Shown piece after piece: positions 26,041 through 33,880 of a DNA stretch of 64,000 bases. Numbering within the stretch: the first letter of the stretch is position 1; every line of letters begins with the position of its first letter. The DNA is from Anaerolineales bacterium. Lineage in GTDB: Bacteria; Chloroflexota; Anaerolineae; Anaerolineales; UBA6663. A model generated the notes under the pieces. The model ran no database searches. It was not told the origin of the DNA and was given only the letters and a program-made list of their open reading frames with translations. A program made the position numbers and the translations under genes. The stretch spans positions 1-64,000 of the forward strand of contig JADZEK010000159.1 of assembly GCA_020850595.1 (NCBI GenBank), read 5' to 3'.

Positions 26041-26729
26041 ATGCTACGCGCTAGATCGCTTACTTCTCGCAAAAGGGCGGCTGCGGCACGACAACGGCGT
26101 GCGTCAACATCGCGGCAGCCCTGGCAGCCCTCGGCCGCAGGGTGTTGGTTACCGACCTGGACAGCAACGCCTGCGCGTCGCGGACCTTCGGCGTACTGGA
26201 AAGCCCTGCGAACTCCATCGCTGCAGCGCTGCGGGTTCTGCACCCGTCGCGCGAGGTGATGGTGGAGACCGAGCTGGAGCGGCTCTGGCTCGTGCCAGGG
26301 GCGACCGACCTGCACACCATTGACGAAGTCGAAGGCGTCTTGGACCCGAACCGCCGTGATCCTTCCGGCCGGCTGAGCGCGCTCGCGCTGAAGCTTGACC
26401 TGCAAACCCTGGAGCCGAGCGACTTTGATAACGTGCTGCTGGATTGCCCTGGCGGACACTCGTTCGTTAAGCACCGGGTGCTGCTGGCCTGTGACGAGGT
26501 GATCATACCCACTGGCCTGTCGGTCTACGACCTGTACGCCGCGACGCCGGCGATGCACCTGGTGCTGATTGCGCGCGAGGCGCGGCGGGATGGCAGGCCG
26601 CGTTTCCTCGGCTTTGTGCCTAATGGGGCGGGGGGGCGCGGCGTTATGCTGGGCATCCAGAAAAAGCTGAACCCGTGTTTGCCTACTCCTCAATGGCATG
26701 TTGCTTCGCGCGCACAACGACCTGCATGA
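26041..26729 (+). pseudogene. Decayed parA copy (Walker A lysine lost)
   Basis: Translation from about 26055 gives a clear homologue of the ParA at 27272: 'FSQKGGCGTTTACVNIAAALA', 'DLDSNACASRTFG', 'WLVPGATDLH', 'NVLLDCPGGHSFV'. The P-loop Lys is Thr, so ATP binding should fail. The codon matching ParA Lys3 is TAG, a stop. A GAAGGAG ribosome site survives just upstream. The C-terminal third beyond 'LGIQKKLNP' diverges and stops early. It is therefore a broken duplicate. An internal GTG start at 26142 would give 195 aa without a P-loop, which might act as a dimerising fragment, but this is unlikely. Confidence 0.82.
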
Positions 26730-26829
26730 CACTGCAGTGTCAGGGCCAACATAGCCCGAAGATGTCATGAAATCTGGCCGATTGGCTATTGACCGCTCCA
26801 AACGCCAGCCGTAAGATAATCGCAACTTC

Positions 26830-26880
26830 AAAGGGCTGACCGCTGGCCGTACGGGCTGACCGTGCGGCCCTTTTTGTTTC
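26830..26880 (+). terminator. Rho-independent terminator after the parA pseudogene
   Basis: Outer stem AAAGGGC (26830-26836) with GCCCTTT (26867-26873), an internal loop that includes the direct repeat GGGCTGACCG, then the T-tract TTTTTGTTT. Placed 100 bases after the pseudogene, it would insulate the intact partition operon. Confidence 0.75.
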
Positions 26881-26937
26881 TCAGACTGCGCCAGAAGCGA
26901 ACACACATGACACGTACACCACCTCGTCGACGCTTCA

Positions 26938-26971
26938 ATTATGTCTTGTCCACATGTGGACAAGACATAAT
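26938..26971. repeat. Perfect 34-bp palindrome, candidate centromere-like site
   Basis: Both halves read ATTATGTCTTGTCCACA with no spacer, giving a perfect 34-bp dyad. It lies about 300 bases upstream of parA in non-coding DNA. A ParB-family gene follows parA, so a parS-type partition site or a partition-operon operator is the leading idea. A recombination (dif-like) site is the alternative because the outer bases resemble Xer half-sites. Confidence 0.85.
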
Positions 26972-27271
26972 CACCATGAGCATGACTTGTGCGCGAGGCA
27001 ACGCGCAGGGTTGTGATTTCCCGCAAAACCAGCGGATTTTGCCCCTCGCTACTCTATGATCACACTCCATAGTCACCGCTGCGGATCTGTCCAGATGAGT
27101 GAACGCCTGGACGTTGGGTGCTTTTTCCTAATGGCAAACGGCTACCTTCTTGTCAGCCGCCATCCCCTATCCCGGCCAACAGCATTCCATCGACGATCAA
27201 AGGCAAGCGGAGGACAAGCTGAGGACTCTTTGGGTGACGAACTGGCTAGGATAGCGTCTGAAGGAGTTCTC
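26972..27271. promoter_or_regulatory. Leader region of the parA operon
   Basis: About 300 bases between the 34-bp palindrome and the parA start. The frame is open across it, but it lacks conserved sequence or a ribosome site until GAAGGAG at 27260-27266. A short dyad (GCAAAA/TTTTGC near 27024-27043) is present. It presumably holds the promoter. Confidence 0.45.
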
Positions 27272-28204
27272 ATGCGCAAGATCGCGTTCTTCTCCCAAAA
27301 GGGCGGCTGTGGCAAGACCACTACCTGCGTCAACATCGCAGCTGCCTTGGCCAGTCGTGGACGTCGCATCCTAATCCTTGATCTCGACAGCAACGCCTGC
27401 GCGTCGCGGACCTTTGGCGCGCTCGAAAGCCTGGAGAATTCCATCGCCGCCGCGCTACTGGGTCTGCGTCCGCTGGCCGAGGTGGTGCGCCCGACCGAAA
27501 TCGACAATATCTGGCTCGTGCCCGGCGCCACCGATCTGCACAGCCTGGATAACGTCGAGGGTGTCCTCGATCCCAATCGCCGCGATGACCTGGGCCGGTT
27601 GAGCCCCGTCGCGCTCCAGCTGGAGCTGGCCCAGAGCGACCTGGCCCGGTTTGACTATCTGCTCCTCGATTGCCCCGGTGGGCACCCCTTTATCGAGCAC
27701 CTGGTGCTGCTGGCGTGCGACGAGGTCATCATTCCAACGGGCTTGTCCATCTACGACCTGTATGCCGCCACGCCCACGATGCACCTGATCCTGATGGCGC
27801 GCGAAGCGCGCGGCGACGACAAGCCCGATTTCCTTGGCTTCCTGCCCAACGGGGCAGGGCGCCGGGGTGTCTCGCGGCGGGTGCAGAGCACGCTCGACCA
27901 GTACTCGCTCCCTTGCCTGCCGGCGGTCCGGCATTCCGACCTGATCAAGACGCTCGCCGGCATGCCGACCGTCCCGCAGCGCCTCATGGTGCTGGCCCGG
28001 CCCGAAAGCGCCGTTACCGCCAGTTTCCGGCAGGTGGCCGCTATGATTGACCACGACCCAGAAATCACTGGGCGCAGCGAGTCCGAAATGGTCGCAGCGG
28101 CTGGCCCCTCAGGCGCGACGAGTGTTCCGGCGGACGCACAGTCGTCACTGCCTCTTGACTCTGAACACCTGGAAGTGGTACCATGCGCGCACTTGGGGAT
28201 ATGA
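27272..28204 (+). CDS. parA: ParA-family partition ATPase
   Basis: A 310-aa ATPase of the ParA/Soj/MinD superfamily. The deviant Walker A 'KGGCGKTTT' spans residues 10-18, the Walker A' region is 'LILDLDSNA', and 'YLLLDCPGGH' is the Walker B. The start at 27272 is set by GAAGGAG 5 nt upstream; the longer open frame is leader. It would drive segregation of the element with the ParB-family protein two genes downstream. A long, variable, Ser/Ala-rich C-terminal tail follows the fold. A broken copy lies 1.2 kb upstream. Confidence 0.92.
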   Translation: MRKIAFFSQKGGCGKTTTCVNIAAALASRGRRILILDLDSNACASRTFGALESLENSIAAALLGLRPLAEVVRPTEIDNIWLVPGATDLHSLDNVEGVLDPNRRDDLGRLSPVALQLELAQSDLARFDYLLLDCPGGHPFIEHLVLLACDEVIIPTGLSIYDLYAATPTMHLILMAREARGDDKPDFLGFLPNGAGRRGVSRRVQSTLDQYSLPCLPAVRHSDLIKTLAGMPTVPQRLMVLARPESAVTASFRQVAAMIDHDPEITGRSESEMVAAAGPSGATSVPADAQSSLPLDSEHLEVVPCAHLGI

Positions 28205-28210
28205 ACCCTA

Positions 28211-28573
28211 GTGCGCGGATGGGAGGACTTGGGTAACGGTAAGATGATCCGCCTGCGCTTTCTCGTCTGCCTGGTGTTGGTACTTTGGGTAGCCCCCGTT
28301 TTTACTTCGTTCCTGGCGGGATTCGTGCCCGACGATAAGCGCCCATTGGTGCGTGCCTACGGCACCGCCCGTCCCTGGCTGATCACGCTGCCCGCCTGGC
28401 TGGCGCTCCCCTTTGGCCGCCCGATCAAACTGATCGGTGCCTGCCTGCTGGCGGCACTGACGGCCTTGGTTACCTGGGAGCCCGCCCCCGGTATCATTAT
28501 CCAGCTCTTTGTCCTCCTCGGCCTGATCCTGGTCACCGTGACCGCACAAAGTCTCACTGAGCCATCCCATTAG
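28211..28573 (+). CDS. Small membrane protein between parA and parB
   Basis: About 110-120 aa with hydrophobic segments near residues 14-38, 55-70 and 75-112, so three or four membrane helices. No family is recognised. It lies 6 bases after parA and 7 before parB, so it is part of the partition transcript; an unrelated gene rarely interrupts parAB. Possible starts are GTG 28211 and ATG 28244; a GGAGG at 28225 is not ideally placed for either. Confidence 0.7.
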   Translation: MRGWEDLGNGKMIRLRFLVCLVLVLWVAPVFTSFLAGFVPDDKRPLVRAYGTARPWLITLPAWLALPFGRPIKLIGACLLAALTALVTWEPAPGIIIQLFVLLGLILVTVTAQSLTEPSH

Positions 28574-28580
28574 GAATTGG

Positions 28581-29798
28581 GTGACAACCATGACCGCTAA
28601 CCTTCACCTGGGCGACGAGTCAAAGGTCTATTTTTCGAACCCATACGGGCGGCACCAGCTCAAGAGCCGGCGTGCCATGTCGCCAACTCCCAACGATGCG
28701 AGCCAGGATCACTACCGGGAAGTACCGCTGGCGGAAATCGCCGGCCAGCGGCACATACAGACGCGTGTGGCCTTTGATCCGCAACACGATGATGAAGACC
28801 AGGCCCTGGTGGACAGCCTGGCCAGCGAAGGACAGTTGGTGCCGGTCCTGCTGGCTCAATCGGCCGGCGGAGATACGCCCCAGTACTCGCCGCTCGATGG
28901 GCACCGCCGCATTGCTGGCCTGCGCCTTCTTGGCCGAGCCACCGTTCGCGCCTTCATCGTCCGTGCGGCCACGCGGGAGTGCGACCTGATTTCCCTGACA
29001 GCCAACGTTCGCAAGAACCTGACCCCGCTGGAGTTGGCTGAGGCGCTCGCGCGGCTAGAAAACGAGCACAAACTCAAACCGGACGATATCGCCCGTCGGG
29101 TTGGTCTCACCCGCTCCTACGTCTGGAAGCTGCGCCGCCTGTCCGCCGCCCCGCCGGCCGTGCGCGAGGCCGTGGCAGCGAAACGCATTACGGCCCACGT
29201 GGCTGATGCGCTGCTGCGGGCGCCGGAAGAGCACCAGCAAGCCGCGCTCGACCTGGCGGTCAACTGCCAGTTGTCGGAACCGCAGGTGGAACGGGTGCTT
29301 GAGGCGTGTGCCAAGAACAGTAGTCTCACGCCCGAGCAAGCCGCGCAGGCGCTGAAGCTGATAAGCGCCCCTTCAGTGGCTCCCTCACCGCCGGCGCCCG
29401 TTGCCGCCAAACAAGACAAGTCGAACGGCCAGGCGGGCGAGCTGACGCAGGAAGCCATCGTCGCTTACATCCAGGAAGTGTTTCCGGAGGTAACCTCAGA
29501 GCAGGCGGCCGGGGTTGCCGAGTTGGCGGTGGATCACGACCAGCCGCGCAAGATCGTGAAGGCAGCATGCCTCCTCTTGCTCTCCAATTGGGAGCCTGTT
29601 CGGGCCATCGAAGGCGCGGAGCTTTCCGAGCGCGATCCGCAGGTTCGGCGCGTCGTGAACATGCTGGACCTATGCCTGGAACTGGAAGCCATGCTCCGCA
29701 GCGAGACCAAGTCGCGCGAGTGCGCCCCCATGCTGGTTGGTCTCATGCGCCGCCTCCTGGCCACCAAGCGGCTGGCACTCAAGTTCGAGAAGGAATAG
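28581..29798 (+). CDS. parB: ParB/Spo0J-family partition protein
   Basis: A 405-aa ParB-type protein. The N-terminal nuclease-fold domain includes 'SLASEGQLVPVLLAQ' and the CTP-binding-type box 'LDGHRRIAGLRLLG' (about residues 110-123), with Arg-Arg as in 'GERR'. The helix-turn-helix follows ('DDIARRVGLTRSYVWKLRRL', about 170-189). A C-terminal helical region of about 150 residues, with a Pro-rich linker near 270, probably serves dimerisation. It should bind a centromere site; the 34-bp palindrome upstream of parA is the best candidate in view. GTG 28581 or ATG 28590 is the start. Confidence 0.9.
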   Translation: MTTMTANLHLGDESKVYFSNPYGRHQLKSRRAMSPTPNDASQDHYREVPLAEIAGQRHIQTRVAFDPQHDDEDQALVDSLASEGQLVPVLLAQSAGGDTPQYSPLDGHRRIAGLRLLGRATVRAFIVRAATRECDLISLTANVRKNLTPLELAEALARLENEHKLKPDDIARRVGLTRSYVWKLRRLSAAPPAVREAVAAKRITAHVADALLRAPEEHQQAALDLAVNCQLSEPQVERVLEACAKNSSLTPEQAAQALKLISAPSVAPSPPAPVAAKQDKSNGQAGELTQEAIVAYIQEVFPEVTSEQAAGVAELAVDHDQPRKIVKAACLLLLSNWEPVRAIEGAELSERDPQVRRVVNMLDLCLELEAMLRSETKSRECAPMLVGLMRRLLATKRLALKFEKE

Positions 29799-29808
29799 GG
29801 AACACCAC

Positions 29809-30780
29809 ATGCGTGCCACCGTTCGAGGTCTTGTGTTGGGTGTCTTGCTGATGGTGCCCATGGCCTGCGGGCGAGCAACAGAAACTCCGGTTCTGTCGCC
29901 CACAGAGGCCGCCACCCAGCCTGAACCGCGCCCCACGGTTGGCGCCACCCCGACCAAGGCCACGGCTACGACTCTGGCCACGGCGACACACACAGCCACA
30001 CCCGTGCCCAGCCCCACTCCGACGCTCGACCCGACACGCATCGCTGCAATGACGCTGGAGGCCATCCGCGTGGCGGTGACGGCCAGCGGCGTTCCCGAGG
30101 GTTCGACCGAATTCGAGGCGCAAGTTGCCGCCACGCGTTGCGCCCTGATCCCACCGCCGACCGCAACGCCCATGCCCTGGCGCCTGGCACCCGAGGAGCC
30201 CTACGTGGTGAGCACGAATTGCCTCGGCAGTGACCTGCCGGGGCAGGGGGTTCGGCTCTGGCAGGACGACGTCTGGATTGAGGCTCAAGGATACCAATTC
30301 GCGGCCTCAGGCGACCTTGAAACAGCCAGGCAAGCCTATGTGGCCTTCCTGGACGTGATATCACTGCAGGCTGGTCCGCCAACGGATGACTTTGCCGCAA
30401 CATTGTCCGACCATATGGTCTCCACGGACGTGTTGCCATCACCCCAAAGCTGCCTCGCGGACGAAATCACCGGTCACGTCGCTGCCCTTCGGCGGCAAGG
30501 ACTCTACGTTCGACTGACGTTTACGGAGCCCCTTGAGTGGGATGGTGATTACTTCCTTTTTGTTTCGCCCGTGGAGACCACGCTGGCTTTGCCATGGTCT
30601 GCATCTTCCGTCCGCCAAGAACTGGTGTCAATTGAGAACAACTCGGTCGCAAGAGCTGAACAGCTGGCGGGACTGGCTGGCACAGCACGCCTCCGCTATG
30701 ACGCGGAGAAAGGCCGCTGGCTGGTGACGGACGATGCGAGGGGTTACTACTGCCATGCGCTGCCGGCGTTTATCCGATAG
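29809..30780 (+). CDS. Secreted lipoprotein with Pro/Thr-rich linker
   Basis: A 323-aa protein with a lipoprotein signal peptide ending in the lipobox 'VPMAC' (lipidated Cys20). A Thr/Pro/Ala-rich linker to about residue 75 follows, then a globular part with four Cys. Such linkers are common in Chloroflexota surface proteins. It is the first gene of the long plus-strand Tad/T4SS run, 10 bases after parB. It may anchor or cap the machinery at the cell surface. No known domain. The start at 29809 is set by the signal peptide. Confidence 0.78.
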   Translation: MRATVRGLVLGVLLMVPMACGRATETPVLSPTEAATQPEPRPTVGATPTKATATTLATATHTATPVPSPTPTLDPTRIAAMTLEAIRVAVTASGVPEGSTEFEAQVAATRCALIPPPTATPMPWRLAPEEPYVVSTNCLGSDLPGQGVRLWQDDVWIEAQGYQFAASGDLETARQAYVAFLDVISLQAGPPTDDFAATLSDHMVSTDVLPSPQSCLADEITGHVAALRRQGLYVRLTFTEPLEWDGDYFLFVSPVETTLALPWSASSVRQELVSIENNSVARAEQLAGLAGTARLRYDAEKGRWLVTDDARGYYCHALPAFIR

Positions 30781-30793
30781 GCAGTTACTTGCG

Positions 30794-31255
30794 ATGAACG
30801 CTATGACCGCCGTCTTGCACAAACAATCCAACGGGAAGGGCCAAAGCGGGCAGATTGCTGTGATGTTTGCCCTGGTCGTGCCACTATTGATTGGCTTCGT
30901 TGGATTGGTCGTGGATGGTGGTCTGGCGATGGTGCAATACCGGCGGGCGCAAGTTGCGCTTGACAGCGCCGCGCTGGCCGCCGCGGCGATGTTGGATGAA
31001 GAGACGTTTGTGGACAACAACGTTGTGCAACTACTGCCCACCGATGGCTACCTGATAGCTGCGAGGTACGTCCAGGAGAATGGCCAGGGCCATGTTTCCC
31101 TGACTGGCTTCCAAGCCTCGGGTACCGATGTGGTTGTGCACGGCACGGCCACATCGCCCACGGTCTTCCTGCGCATCTTTGGCATCAACCAGGTTCACTT
31201 TGACCTGTCGGCGCGGGCTGAGCTCAAGTACGGGATCACGGAGGAAGGTCAATGA
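30794..31255 (+). CDS. TadG-like pilus assembly protein
   Basis: About 154 aa with a type III-like N-terminus 'GQSGQIAVMFALVVPLLIGF' and a single membrane segment, followed by 'DGGLAMVQYRRAQVALDSAALAAA', the hallmark of TadG/TadE-family (Flp pilus) proteins. The usual Glu5 after the cleavage Gly is Met here, as in TadG proteins. It is shorter than classical TadG, which has a von Willebrand-like domain. The stop overlaps the start of the next gene. Start choice (30794 or 30803) is uncertain. Confidence 0.75.
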   Translation: MNAMTAVLHKQSNGKGQSGQIAVMFALVVPLLIGFVGLVVDGGLAMVQYRRAQVALDSAALAAAAMLDEETFVDNNVVQLLPTDGYLIAARYVQENGQGHVSLTGFQASGTDVVVHGTATSPTVFLRIFGINQVHFDLSARAELKYGITEEGQ

Positions 31256-32388
31256 GAGATGCATGGAGTACCCAGATGCGCTCGGCCAAGGCTGCCCGCT
31301 TCAGTTTCGCCCTGATCCTGGCGCTGAGCCTCCTTCTCGGGATGGCCCTGGCCCCCCGGCCTTCGACAGCGCAAGCCCAGACCGTGCCCACCGCCACGCC
31401 CACGCCAGACTGCCCGCCGGGCGAGTTCTGGGACCCGGTGATGGGGCGCTGCTGGCCGATCCAGCGCGACTGCCCCGCCGGCCTGATTGACGTGACGGGC
31501 GACGGCTCGGTGTGTGAAGCGCTCGATCCCATTGCCTCTCCCGGCGCCTGCCTCGCCTGGCCCTCGGCCCCGCTACTGCCGGCGACCGGTTCCGTCGAAT
31601 GCGCCCTGCCATACCAGTCCGGCGGCCAACTGCTGCGCATCAGCGGCTCGGCCGGATGCCTGAACGTGAGCCGGCGGCCCTATCCCCGGGCCCTGGTCAA
31701 TCTCCCGGTCGAGTATCGCGTCACGGGCGTCATCCCGCCCAGCCAACTCTCCGGCATCCAGTTTGGCGATCCCGGCAGCTACAGGCTTTCAGCCAGCGAT
31801 CTCTGGGCCACCGAAGGGCTCTTCCTGCACGAGCGCTACGGCGCCGTCACGTCGGATAGCTTCGGGCAGCCGGCCTTCAATACGCGAGTACTGCTGGCCG
31901 GTGATGCGTACCCCTATCCCAGTGTCAACAATGTGCGGGCGCGTCTGGTCTTCAAGATGGCGACCGGGGCCGACGCCCTGACGTGGACGACGGCCGGGCG
32001 GCCGAGCCCGTTCTACGGCGGTCTGACGCAGTGGGCCGAGACCACCTACACCTGGGCCAGCTATCCCCTGCCGGGCAGCCTGCAGCACATCTCGTCGCTT
32101 GGACCGGCCTTGAATGGCACCAACTCGCTGCCGGCCTTCAAAGTGGCGGTTCAGTCCCGCTGGGACCTGTACCTGAACGCCGAGTGGGATGAGTACACGG
32201 TCAACGACGCCCACGAATACGTGTGGGCCAACCATCGCCAGGTGGAAGTGCGCGTCGCGCCCAGCTACGTCAGCTATCGGGCTTGGGACAACCGCCAGCG
32301 CCCGGACAACGCGGCCGCGATCTACTGCAACGCAGCGAATGGCTTCATCCCGGTGCCGGTGATTGAGGCGCAAACGGTGCTCCGATGA
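31252..32388 (+). CDS. Secreted hypothetical protein of the Tad operon
   Basis: A 378-aa exported protein. A signal peptide (about residues 14-41, 'FALILALSLLLGMALA') is followed by a short PTATPTP linker and a Cys-rich segment ('CPPGEFWDPVMGRCWP'), then a beta-rich globular domain with many Trp and Tyr. No family is recognised. Overlapping start and stop codons with the TadG-like gene and the 131-aa gene indicate coupled translation, so it is probably an extracellular component of the pilus or mating apparatus. Confidence 0.75.
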   Translation: MRDAWSTQMRSAKAARFSFALILALSLLLGMALAPRPSTAQAQTVPTATPTPDCPPGEFWDPVMGRCWPIQRDCPAGLIDVTGDGSVCEALDPIASPGACLAWPSAPLLPATGSVECALPYQSGGQLLRISGSAGCLNVSRRPYPRALVNLPVEYRVTGVIPPSQLSGIQFGDPGSYRLSASDLWATEGLFLHERYGAVTSDSFGQPAFNTRVLLAGDAYPYPSVNNVRARLVFKMATGADALTWTTAGRPSPFYGGLTQWAETTYTWASYPLPGSLQHISSLGPALNGTNSLPAFKVAVQSRWDLYLNAEWDEYTVNDAHEYVWANHRQVEVRVAPSYVSYRAWDNRQRPDNAAAIYCNAANGFIPVPVIEAQTVLR

Positions 32389-32780
32389 CCACCCTGTCGG
32401 AAGCTTACGCGCAGGCGATTGGGGTAGCCGGGCTGAGCGATGAGCGGCAGACACGTTTGTTGACCCATCTGCTGAGCCTGAACGAGGCCCTGCCCAACGT
32501 CTCGCCCGTTTCGCCCGCGGTGGCCCGCACCGCCGCAGCGCTCATGGCAGCGGACCCCGACCGACTGGCTGGACCGACGGCAGTCGCGCAGGCGGAGGCG
32601 GTGGCCCGGGGGAGCCAGATTGGGCCGGCCCTGATCCAGATCCAGGCCGGCGTGATGGCGCTCGAATCGGTGGGTGCCGTGCCCGAGGCAGCTGCCCACG
32701 GGCCGCACACCGCGGCGCTGCGCCGAATCTTGTGGCACCTGATCGGTGCCGCCTCGACCCTCTTGGATCGGCTCGGGTAA
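32385..32780 (+). CDS. Hypothetical 131-aa protein of the Tad operon
   Basis: A small Ala/Leu-rich, predicted all-helical protein without signal peptide or membrane segment. It overlaps the previous gene by 4 bases and is followed by cpaB after 37 bases. I do not recognise a family. Its position suggests a cytoplasmic chaperone or adaptor for the Tad machine. Confidence 0.65.
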   Translation: MTTLSEAYAQAIGVAGLSDERQTRLLTHLLSLNEALPNVSPVSPAVARTAAALMAADPDRLAGPTAVAQAEAVARGSQIGPALIQIQAGVMALESVGAVPEAAAHGPHTAALRRILWHLIGAASTLLDRLG

Positions 32781-32817
32781 TAGGTGGCGTTTCCCAACGT
32801 ATCAAAAGGAGCGTGGC

Positions 32818-33867
32818 ATGACGAGACGAAACTCAGCCGTGATTGTCCTGGCGATCATCCTGATGGTGGGCGGGTTCCTGGGGGTGCTGTTCATCGGCCA
32901 GCTCGTCAACCCCGCGCCAGCGCCCGTGGCCGTTGCCGTCCTCGACATCCCGGCCGGCACGACACTGTCCGCCGAGATGATCGCGATTGATAGCGTCCAC
33001 ATGGACCCGAAGGTCCTCGCGGGTCTCGTGCTGGAAGCCGAGTTGGCCAATTACGTGGGTGGCGTGGTCGTCGAGCCGATCCATGCCTTTCAGCCGGTGC
33101 ACAAGGCCGCCATCAGCGTCAGCGGAAACCCGGCGTCGGATCACCGGCTGGCCCTCGCGCTCTCCGATCCGAGTCTGGTGGCTATGGTCGTGCCGGTGAG
33201 CGTGGGCACAGCGCCGGACGCGATCGTGGAAGGCGACTTCGTGGACCTGAACTTCGGGGTTGGCTCGACCACGGCCTTTGGCGGGATGCTGTCCACCGCC
33301 CCGACAGAGATGCCGTTTGCCGCGGGCTTCGGCGCGCTGGACCAGGTGGCCGGCGAGCTGGCGGCCACGCCCGAGGTAAGCTCGACCCCGACCCCCGAGC
33401 CGCTGCTGATGCTGCCGGTCGCGAAGACCGTCGTGCGCAGCGCCCGAATCCTGAGCGTCATTCGGGAGGAGCGCGCCACCACGGTGCAGAGCGAGCCTGG
33501 CGCCGAAACCCGGACGGTCGCCGTCCAAGGCAAGATCATCGCCCTGGTCGTGGCCATCCCACGCGAGGCGCAGGAGCTGCTGGAGTTCGCCATCGACAAC
33601 GGCACCGTGCGGGTCGCGCTGTTGTCGGCCCAGATCGCGGACCATTCGGATGGCGAGACGCCCTCGCTCGGCATGACCTGGAACGACCTGGTCTCTCTGG
33701 TGCGCATGGAGCGGGAGGCGGCGCTGGCCGCCGGCCTGCCCACCGACGTGTTCGGACCGGGCGCGTTCGCCGTCGAAGCGACGCGCAGCGCCGCCACCCA
33801 GGCCGCGCAACTCGCCAATCCCACCGCAACGCCGCTGCCGTTTCTGACGCTAACACCCACACCCTAA
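32818..33867 (+). CDS. cpaB: CpaB/RcpC-like Flp pilus assembly protein
   Basis: A 349-aa protein with one N-terminal membrane anchor (residues 7-30) and a SAF domain ('AVAVLDIPAGTTLSAEMIAIDS', about 38-59). The CpaB fold follows ('LVAMVVPVSVGTAPDAIVEGDFVDL') and the tail is Pro/Thr-rich. CpaB normally links the inner-membrane platform to the secretin; no secretin gene is found here, which suits a monoderm cell. An AAAAGGAG ribosome site fixes the start at 32818. Confidence 0.87.
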   Translation: MTRRNSAVIVLAIILMVGGFLGVLFIGQLVNPAPAPVAVAVLDIPAGTTLSAEMIAIDSVHMDPKVLAGLVLEAELANYVGGVVVEPIHAFQPVHKAAISVSGNPASDHRLALALSDPSLVAMVVPVSVGTAPDAIVEGDFVDLNFGVGSTTAFGGMLSTAPTEMPFAAGFGALDQVAGELAATPEVSSTPTPEPLLMLPVAKTVVRSARILSVIREERATTVQSEPGAETRTVAVQGKIIALVVAIPREAQELLEFAIDNGTVRVALLSAQIADHSDGETPSLGMTWNDLVSLVRMEREAALAAGLPTDVFGPGAFAVEATRSAATQAAQLANPTATPLPFLTLTPTP

Positions 33868-33880
33868 TCACGAGGTCGAC

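Noticed and set aside
26938-26971. Telomere-resolution site of a linear plasmid
   Set aside because: A perfect palindrome would fit, but no protelomerase-like gene is visible and a second decayed copy next to a parA duplicate fits partitioning better.
25716-27026. 436-codon minus-strand frame over the parA pseudogene
   Set aside because: Antisense to the decayed parA and reads through both 34-bp palindromes; no motif or ribosome site.
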